Shown: piece after piece, positions 58,628-64,000 of the stretch | How the letters are laid out: each line of letters starts with the position of its first letter | Position numbering within the stretch: the stretch's first letter is position 1 | Assembly: GCF_015547515.1 (NCBI RefSeq) | Contig: NZ_JADMVE010000001.1 | Span: 496,406-560,405 of the forward strand | Direction of reading: 5' to 3' | DNA length: 64,000 bases | Source: Eubacterium sp. 1001713B170207_170306_E7 | Lineage (GTDB): Bacteria > Bacillota > Clostridia > Eubacteriales > Eubacteriaceae | The notes under the pieces: generated by a model | What the model was told of the DNA's origin: nothing | The model's input: the letters and a program-made list of their open reading frames with translations, nothing else | Databases searched by the model: none | Position numbers and translations under genes: made by a program

Positions 58628-59370
58628 TGGAAATTAGTATCAACGGAAAGGAATGTACCTGCGAAAAGGGTGAATTCCTGTTAGAAGTTGCGAAACGTAA
58701 TGGGTTTGATATTCCTACACTGTGTCATCATCCTGGCCTTTCCGAGCAGGGGTGCTGCAGGGTTTGTATTGTAGAGGTGGTGGAAAATGGAAGAAGCAAA
58801 GTGGTCGTCTCCTGTGTTTATCCGCTGGAGCGCCCCTGCGAGGTTTATACGGACAGTGAAAAAATCAAAGAGGAACGCTCAGTTATTTTAATGCTGCTAA
58901 AAACAAGAGCGCCAGCCAGCGCAGAAATACAGGCGATGTGCGATAAGTACGGTGCCTTTGAAACGTCAAGGCTGAAGCCCGTGGAGGGTGAAAAGTGTAT
59001 TCTGTGCGGGCTTTGTACCAAAGCCTGCGAGGCTCTGGGCACTGGAGCGATCTCAACCATTAACCGCGGTGTCACTAAAAAAGTTGCGACGCCCTATGAA
59101 AACCCGTCAGTTGATTGCATAGGCTGCACAAGCTGTGCCCAGGTGTGCCCTACCGGAGCCATCGAGTGGTCGGAAGACGGCGAAACAAGGAGGATTTGGG
59201 GACAAAATTTTGCATTGGCAAAATGTACATCTTGTGGTAATATTATAAGTACAAAAGCTGAGCTTCGCTTTGCGGGAGAAAGGGCAGGTGTGGAGACCAA
59301 TTCCCTTTGTGAGAGCTGCCGTAAAAAGAGCATGGCTGATGTGCTTGCCCATACCTATGGGATTGAGTAG
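58627..59370 (+). CDS. NuoG/HydA-N-like iron-sulfur subunit without H-cluster domain
   Basis: Iron-sulfur subunit of 247 residues. It has an N-terminal [2Fe-2S] domain (CHHPGLSEQGCCRVCIVEV), two [4Fe-4S] motifs (CILCGLCTKACEALGTGAI and CIGCTSCAQVCPTGAIEW) and a C-terminal four-Cys site (CTSCG ... CESC). These correspond to the electron-input half of HydA or NuoG, but the catalytic H-cluster domain is absent. It overlaps the NuoF-like stop by one base and ends the operon. Together E/F/G-like subunits would link the AOR to NAD. Confidence 0.9.
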   Translation: MEISINGKECTCEKGEFLLEVAKRNGFDIPTLCHHPGLSEQGCCRVCIVEVVENGRSKVVVSCVYPLERPCEVYTDSEKIKEERSVILMLLKTRAPASAEIQAMCDKYGAFETSRLKPVEGEKCILCGLCTKACEALGTGAISTINRGVTKKVATPYENPSVDCIGCTSCAQVCPTGAIEWSEDGETRRIWGQNFALAKCTSCGNIISTKAELRFAGERAGVETNSLCESCRKKSMADVLAHTYGIE

Positions 59371-59385
59371 GAGATCATAACCAGA

Positions 59386-59418
59386 AAAACCTTCGGTACT
59401 AAGGTACCGGAGGTTTTT
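59386..59418 (+). terminator. Terminator of AOR operon
   Basis: AAACCTTCGGTAC pairs with GTACCGGAGGTTT (one wobble) around four bases; T-run follows. Confidence 0.87.
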
Positions 59419-59503
59419 CTGATACAGACCGATTAAAATTTTAATGAATTTATTTTTGGGGTATGTTATACTGTGCACATTATGTAATAGAGAAGGAAGC
59501 AGC

Positions 59504-60286
59504 ATGGATTATTTTTACGAACATTACTTTGCTCCGCAGAATGTTGAGCCGCATAACCGTATTTTTTCACCAGAGCATCTTATTTTGTCATCATTGCTGA
59601 TGATTTTTATTGTGGCAGTTATGGTCATACAGACCAAAAAACATGACCGGTGCTACAGTCAGAAGCTTATCCGGGTTCTGGCAGCCGTGATGCTGGCGCT
59701 GGAAATCTTCAGAATCAGCTGGAGAACCTATTATTTTGGCTTTGACCTCAGAAATGTCCGCTTTGACTGGTGCAATCAGGTTTGTATTGCCCTGCCGCTG
59801 ATCGTATTGTTTAAGTGGGAAAAAGCATATCCCTATATTGACGTTCTGGCAGTAATGGGCGGGCTTATGGTTCTGATTTATCCGCTGTGGGTTTTTTATG
59901 ATTACGGCGGCATTCACACCATGGCCGTACAGAGTATGGTGTCACATGGCCTCATGGTTTTAATCGCGCTGACCATGCCCTTCGCGGCGGATTACAGGCC
60001 TGAAGTGCGTAGAGCCTGGAAGCCGATGGTGGGCCTTGCCATCATCGCTGTTATCGCGTTTATCATGTCCCATGCCTTGAATGAAAACTATCTTCTGATG
60101 CTGGGCGCACACGGTGTGCCGGTGATAAACCAGATACCCTATCCCTGGTACTGGCTGCTTGTGGCGCCGGCTTTGATTGGACTGGTAACGCTGGTGACCA
60201 AAGGGTTAAGCCTTCTGGATGACCGGTTGTTGGGAAAAACGACAGCGGCTGTAAAGTTTGGGACGCTGAAGAACGAAAAGATTTAG
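59504..60286 (+). CDS. YwaF/TIGR02206-like integral membrane protein
   Basis: Membrane protein of 260 residues with seven predicted helices. The family features are WRTYYFGFDLRNVRFDWCNQVCIALPL (key part LPL after CNQ) and the C-terminal NQIPYPWYW. YwaF-like proteins have no established function; they are distantly related to the TMEM164 group. ATG 59504 follows GAAGGAAGCAGC. Single gene between terminators. Confidence 0.8.
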   Translation: MDYFYEHYFAPQNVEPHNRIFSPEHLILSSLLMIFIVAVMVIQTKKHDRCYSQKLIRVLAAVMLALEIFRISWRTYYFGFDLRNVRFDWCNQVCIALPLIVLFKWEKAYPYIDVLAVMGGLMVLIYPLWVFYDYGGIHTMAVQSMVSHGLMVLIALTMPFAADYRPEVRRAWKPMVGLAIIAVIAFIMSHALNENYLLMLGAHGVPVINQIPYPWYWLLVAPALIGLVTLVTKGLSLLDDRLLGKTTAAVKFGTLKNEKI

Positions 60287-60300
60287 GCAGAGAACAGAGA

Positions 60301-60327
60301 GGTGCGGCGTTACGCCGCATCTTTTTT
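60301..60327 (+). terminator. Terminator after YwaF-like gene
   Basis: GGTGCGGCG pairs with CGCCGCATC (one wobble) around a three-base loop, followed by six T's. Confidence 0.88.
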
Positions 60328-60442
60328 ACGCCGGAAGAAAACAAATTTTACAGGCAGAACACATTTTTGGATCAAACATATGTTATAATGATCCGGGTCA
60401 GAGAGGCAGAGGTGCTTTGAAATATGGATGGAGGAGCTTGAA

Positions 60443-60937
60443 TTGAAAATATTGATCGCGTATCACAGCAAAAACGGAACGTCTGAGAAATGTGCCCAGC
60501 TGTTACTAAAACAGGTGGGAGAGGCAGAACTGGCTGACCTTAAGAAAAAGACACCAGATTTTGAGGCCTATGATCTTATTGTTATCGGCGGCGCGATCCG
60601 TATGGGAATGTACACGCGCCCGGTGCGCAAGGCCCTTAAAAAGTTTGAGGGGATTCTGGAACAGAAAAAGGTGATTTATTTTATTAACTGTGCCTTTCCA
60701 GAGAATAAGGAAAAGTATTATAAGGATAATATTTCCGAAAAGCTGAGGAAGCGGACGCTGGGCTGCTTTAACTTCGGCGGCGAAATGGATCTCGCGCGGT
60801 TAACCGGGTCAGACCGGATGATCGCGGCAACAGTGGCGCGCCAGTCTCAGGGCAGCGGACATCCGATGGCGTCAATTGACACACGGGCCATTGAGCAGTG
60901 CGCTGGCAGAATAGCAGCAATTAAAGAAAATATATAA
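60443..60937 (+). CDS. Flavodoxin-domain protein
   Basis: FMN-binding protein of 164 residues with the phosphate-loop YHSKNGTSEKCA, then YDLIVIGGAIRMGMY and a third FMN contact near FINCAFPENKEKY. It resembles the HemG/PfpI-like flavodoxin branch more than short-chain electron-carrier flavodoxins. The start is set at TTG 60443, since GGAGGAG lies 6 bases upstream and the family starts MKILIAYHS; an ATG at 60428 would make the ribosome site coding. Confidence 0.87.
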   Translation: MKILIAYHSKNGTSEKCAQLLLKQVGEAELADLKKKTPDFEAYDLIVIGGAIRMGMYTRPVRKALKKFEGILEQKKVIYFINCAFPENKEKYYKDNISEKLRKRTLGCFNFGGEMDLARLTGSDRMIAATVARQSQGSGHPMASIDTRAIEQCAGRIAAIKENI

Positions 60938-60973
60938 TGGGATTATGGCGTTTTGGTCATCTCTATGTTTTTT

Positions 60974-61010
60974 AAACACCGTTTTGGGTATAACAAAATG
61001 GTGTTTTATT
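60974..61010 (+). terminator. Terminator after flavodoxin gene
   Basis: AAACACCGTTTTG pairs with CAAAATGGTGTTT, one mismatch, with T-rich sequence following. Confidence 0.8.
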
Positions 61011-61068
61011 TATTTTAAAGCTTTTTTAAAAATATTTTATAAACGATACATGGGAAGGAGTATTGACA

Positions 61069-62349
61069 ATGAATTTTAAGGTTGATCAAGAACAAATGCT
61101 GCGTGACCTGAAGGGTTTGCTGCGCATTGCGAGCACCAACGGGGATGCCGGTCCCATAGACGAGATGACGCCGCTGGGCAAAAATATTAACGCTGCCATT
61201 GATTATATGCTGGCCATCGGAAAGCGTTTTGGCTTTGAAACCCAGAATCTGGATGGCTGCTGCGGTATTATTGATATGGGAAAGGGCGAGGAAATGATCG
61301 GCGTGCTTGTGCACATCGATACGGTGCCTGTCGGTGACGGCTGGCGTGTTGATCCCTTTGACGCAACCATTATTGATGGAAAAATCTATGGCAGAGGGAC
61401 CAACGATGACAAAGGTCCGGCGATCATGGCCCTGTATGCCATGAAGGCGTTAAAGGACAGCGGTGTGCCTGTAAATAAGCGCATCCGGCTCATCATCGGC
61501 GGTGATGAGGAGAGTGGAACCTGGCGCTGTATGGACCGTTATAAGGAAACCGAGATCATACCAGACTATGCTTTTTCACCCGATGCGTCCTATCCGGTTA
61601 TCTTTGCGGAAAAGGGTATCCTGAAGGTTCAGATCCATAACAAAACAGATGTTACCGGGGAGGATATGACCCTGAAAGCCGGAAAACAGATCAATATTGT
61701 GCCCGATTTTGCCGAGGCCGAGGTGGAAGGAAAAAGGTATACAGCAAAGGGCAGGCCGGCCCATGCCATGGAACCACAAAATGGCGACAATGCCCTGCTG
61801 AAGCTGGGGCGCGAGCTTAAAGAAGCCGGTATCCAGCATCCCTTTTTAGAGCTGCTGGACAAGGCAAATCTGGAGGGCTTCAATATTGCCATTTCCGATA
61901 CAGTTTCCGGTGAGCTGACCATTAATCCAGCCATTGGCAGAGTTGATGAACAGGGCTCAAGGCTGGAATGTGATATCCGTTATCCGGTAACCGCAGATGT
62001 GGACGATATTATAGACCGAATCCGCCAGTCGGTTGACCCGATCGGTTACGAGGCGGACATAATGCAGATGGTTCCGCCGCTCTATGTGAAAAAAGACAGC
62101 CCCCTGGTACAGACACTGCTTGGCGTGTACCGCGATATAACCGGTGACCGGACAGAGCCCATCGCCATTGGCGGCGGTACCTATGCCCGGGCCTTTGACA
62201 ACGCTGTAGCTTTTGGCGTGTTATTTCCGGGTGAGCCGGACATGTGCCATCAGGTGGATGAATACTGGAGCGTTGAGGATATGATGGTCAATCTTCAGAT
62301 TATTGCGGGTGCGCTGGCCGCTCTTGGTGTATCGAAAAGAGGTCTGTAA
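61069..62349 (+). CDS. pepV: M20-family dipeptidase, PepV type
   Basis: Dinuclear zinc peptidase of 426 residues that cleaves dipeptides. Metal-binding motifs: VLVHIDTVPVGDGW (His), GRGTNDDKGP (bridging Asp), GGDEESGTW (catalytic Glu pair), FSPDASYP and the late DMCHQVDEYW (His). The fold also has the inserted lid domain (about 180-320). ATG 61069 follows GGAAGGAG. The next gene, an oligopeptide transporter, overlaps by one base, so uptake and cleavage of peptides are coupled. Confidence 0.95.
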   Translation: MNFKVDQEQMLRDLKGLLRIASTNGDAGPIDEMTPLGKNINAAIDYMLAIGKRFGFETQNLDGCCGIIDMGKGEEMIGVLVHIDTVPVGDGWRVDPFDATIIDGKIYGRGTNDDKGPAIMALYAMKALKDSGVPVNKRIRLIIGGDEESGTWRCMDRYKETEIIPDYAFSPDASYPVIFAEKGILKVQIHNKTDVTGEDMTLKAGKQINIVPDFAEAEVEGKRYTAKGRPAHAMEPQNGDNALLKLGRELKEAGIQHPFLELLDKANLEGFNIAISDTVSGELTINPAIGRVDEQGSRLECDIRYPVTADVDDIIDRIRQSVDPIGYEADIMQMVPPLYVKKDSPLVQTLLGVYRDITGDRTEPIAIGGGTYARAFDNAVAFGVLFPGEPDMCHQVDEYWSVEDMMVNLQIIAGALAALGVSKRGL

Positions 62350-64000
62350 TGAAGGACCAATCAGCATTTAAGCCCTTTATCCCAGCGGACCGGGTGATGC
62401 CGGAGTTTACAGCCACCTCCATTATCCTGGGGTTGATTCTGGCTGTGGTTTTCGGTGCTGCCAACGCCTATCTTGGCCTGCGCGTGGGTTTGACCATCTC
62501 GGCGTCTATTCCTGCGGCGGTTATCTCCATGGGGGTTATCCGCCTTATTCTGAAGAAAGACTCTATCCTGGAAAATAATATTGTGCAGACCATTGGCTCG
62601 GCGGGTGAATCAGTAGCCTCGGGCGCTATCTTTACGCTGCCGGCGCTGTTTATGTGGAGCCAGGAATGGGGAACCGCCAGCCCCTCGCTGGTTGAGATCG
62701 CTCTCATTGCCATCTGCGGCGGTTTCCTTGGAATACTGTTCATGATTCCGTTACGGCGCGCCTTGATCGTCAAGGAGCATGGCGTTCTGCCATATCCGGA
62801 GGGTACAGCCTGCGCCGAGGTTTTACTGGCTGGCGAGGAGGGTGGCTCTAAGGCGTCCATTGTGTTTGCGGGGCTTGGCATCGCCGGCGTTTATAAATTT
62901 ATCACCGATGGCCTCAAGCTGTTTCCCTCCGAAATCTCATGGGAGATTAAGGGCTACAAAGGCGCGGCCTTTGGCTGTGATGTGCTGCCCGCACTTCTGG
63001 GCGTCGGTTATATCTGCGGCCCGAAGATCGCGTCTTACATGTTTTCTGGCGGTGTTTTAAGCTGGCTGGTCATCATGCCCCTTATCAGCATGTTTGCTGG
63101 TGACGCGGTTATTTTCCCGGGGACAGTGCCGATTTCAACGCTGGATTCCTTTGGTATCTGGAGTAATTATGTCCGTTATATCGGCGCGGGTGCGGTGGCA
63201 GCCGGCGGAATCATCAGCCTTGTGAAATCATTGCCCCTCATTGTCAGTACGTTTAAGCAGGCGATGAAAAGCTACTCGGGTAACAGCGGACCGGAAGTAC
63301 AGATCCGTACAGACCGGGATTTAAATATGAAGCTGGTCGCAGCCATGGTTTTGGTGATTATTCTGGTAATCTGGCTGGTGCCGGCTATCCCGGTTGATAT
63401 TTTTGGCGCGCTGATCATTACAGTGTTTGGCTTTTTCTTTGCGACGGTTGCCTCGCGGATTGTTGGCCTGGTGGGAAGCAGCAATAATCCTGTTTCCGGA
63501 ATGACCATTGCCACTCTGCTTATCGCGACGGTTATCTTTAAGGCCATTGGTATGACCGGGCAGGCGGGTATGACTGGCGCCATCGCCGTGGGATCAATCA
63601 TTGCTATTATCGCAGCCATCTCCGGCGATACTTCACAGGATTTAAAAACAGGCTATATTGTCGGATCAACGCCTCAAAAACAGCAGATCGGCGAGCTGCT
63701 GGGCGTAATCATTTCCGCGCTGGCCATCGGCGGCATTCTTTACCTGCTCAACTCGGCCTGGGGCTATGGCTCCACCGAGCTTCCCGCACCACAGGCTGTC
63801 TTGATGAAATTAGTGGTGGAAGGCGTTATGGATGGGAATCTCCCCTGGACCCTTGTCTTTATCGGCGCTGGGATTGCGGTGGTGGTTGAAATCCTCGGTG
63901 TGCCGGTACTGCCCTTTGCGGTTGGACTGTACCTGCCAGTCCATTTAAACGCGGCCATTATGGTTGGGGGACTGGTGCGCCTTTTCTTTGAAAAGAAGAA
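62349..64000 (+). CDS. OPT-family oligopeptide transporter (3' end outside window)
   Basis: Polytopic transporter; the frame is open from ATG 62349 to the window end, about 550 residues. Features include FGAANAYLGLRVGLTISASIPAAVISMG (key part NAYLGLRVGLTISASIP), the VKEHGVLPYPEGTACAEVL block and SGDTSQDLKTGYIVGSTPQKQQ near residue 420, all typical of prokaryotic OPT proteins. About eleven helices are seen in this part. The start codon overlaps the pepV stop (TAATG), so the peptidase and transporter are translationally coupled. Confidence 0.93.
   Translation, partial: MKDQSAFKPFIPADRVMPEFTATSIILGLILAVVFGAANAYLGLRVGLTISASIPAAVISMGVIRLILKKDSILENNIVQTIGSAGESVASGAIFTLPALFMWSQEWGTASPSLVEIALIAICGGFLGILFMIPLRRALIVKEHGVLPYPEGTACAEVLLAGEEGGSKASIVFAGLGIAGVYKFITDGLKLFPSEISWEIKGYKGAAFGCDVLPALLGVGYICGPKIASYMFSGGVLSWLVIMPLISMFAGDAVIFPGTVPISTLDSFGIWSNYVRYIGAGAVAAGGIISLVKSLPLIVSTFKQAMKSYSGNSGPEVQIRTDRDLNMKLVAAMVLVIILVIWLVPAIPVDIFGALIITVFGFFFATVASRIVGLVGSSNNPVSGMTIATLLIATVIFKAIGMTGQAGMTGAIAVGSIIAIIAAISGDTSQDLKTGYIVGSTPQKQQIGELLGVIISALAIGGILYLLNSAWGYGSTELPAPQAVLMKLVVEGVMDGNLPWTLVFIGAGIAVVVEILGVPVLPFAVGLYLPVHLNAAIMVGGLVRLFFEKK

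Noticed and set aside
56343-59370. Electron-bifurcating [FeFe]-hydrogenase operon
   Set aside because: The NuoG/HydA-like subunit ends before any H-cluster domain and no hydrogenase gene follows.

Overview
The window reads as chromosomal DNA of an anaerobic Firmicute, most likely an acetogenic Eubacterium of the limosum/callanderi type. That assignment is inference from gene content: a tungsten-type aldehyde oxidoreductase beside a Nuo/Hym-like NADH module, pyruvate phosphate dikinase with its regulators, two cobalamin riboswitches, a ZTP riboswitch, many ferredoxin-like proteins, and sigma-A promoters with strong AGGAGG ribosome sites. No rRNA, tRNA, CRISPR array, insertion sequence or prophage was seen.

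Layout. 0-12.5 kb: end of a sensor kinase, trmL, a flippase-like membrane protein, two-subunit fumarase, an aminotransferase, a LacI regulator, lipoate ligase, a TraB-family protein, a polar amino acid ABC importer and a PHP phosphatase. 12.5-17.9 kb: a ComEA-like protein, the ccpN / PPDK-regulatory-protein / ppdK operon, and a DUF559-like protein. 18-21 kb (minus strand): methyltransferase and TetR, AICAR formyltransferase behind a ZTP riboswitch, and a 26-residue membrane peptide with its own promoter. 22-24.5 kb: a cobalamin riboswitch driving DUF2115 and DUF2284 proteins, then a class B sortase.

24.5-31.2 kb holds the first highlight: a divergent LysR gene and a second cobalamin riboswitch with terminator, followed by a nitrogenase-like reductase (NifH-like), a single unusual component-1 protein, and a FecBCD/BtuFCD-type ABC importer. 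It looks like a B12-repressed, ATP-driven reductase coupled to uptake of a metal chelate or tetrapyrrole. It is not a N2-fixation cluster.

31.2-39.1 kb is the second highlight. An ArsR regulator diverges from an HdrA-N-like protein, a ferredoxin, a DGC-GcvH fusion carrying a candidate lipoyl lysine, and two more DGC proteins. A class M (SirTM-like) sirtuin follows. Class M sirtuins are known to ADP-ribosylate lipoylated GcvH-like carriers, so this appears to be a new layout of that system. Behind it lie an ABC importer whose ATPase needs a -1 frameshift at an in-phase A AAA AAT site, an ATP-grasp ligase and a flavin/ferredoxin protein.

39.2-44.6 kb: an AraC regulator with feoA, feoB and a FeoC-like protein behind a DtxR-like palindrome, then DUF2000, CadD-like and YcxB-like proteins. 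44.8-53.3 kb: a 1,514-residue REC/GGDEF/EAL/PAS/GGDEF protein, an iron alcohol dehydrogenase, a MATE exporter, and a DUF3169/XRE pair. 53.4-59.4 kb: a candidate Moco/Tuco riboswitch, polyferredoxin, AOR, MoaD-like protein and three NADH-dehydrogenase-like subunits, probably one NAD- and ferredoxin-linked aldehyde-oxidising complex. 59.5-64 kb: a YwaF-like membrane protein, flavodoxin, PepV-type dipeptidase and an OPT transporter cut by the window end.
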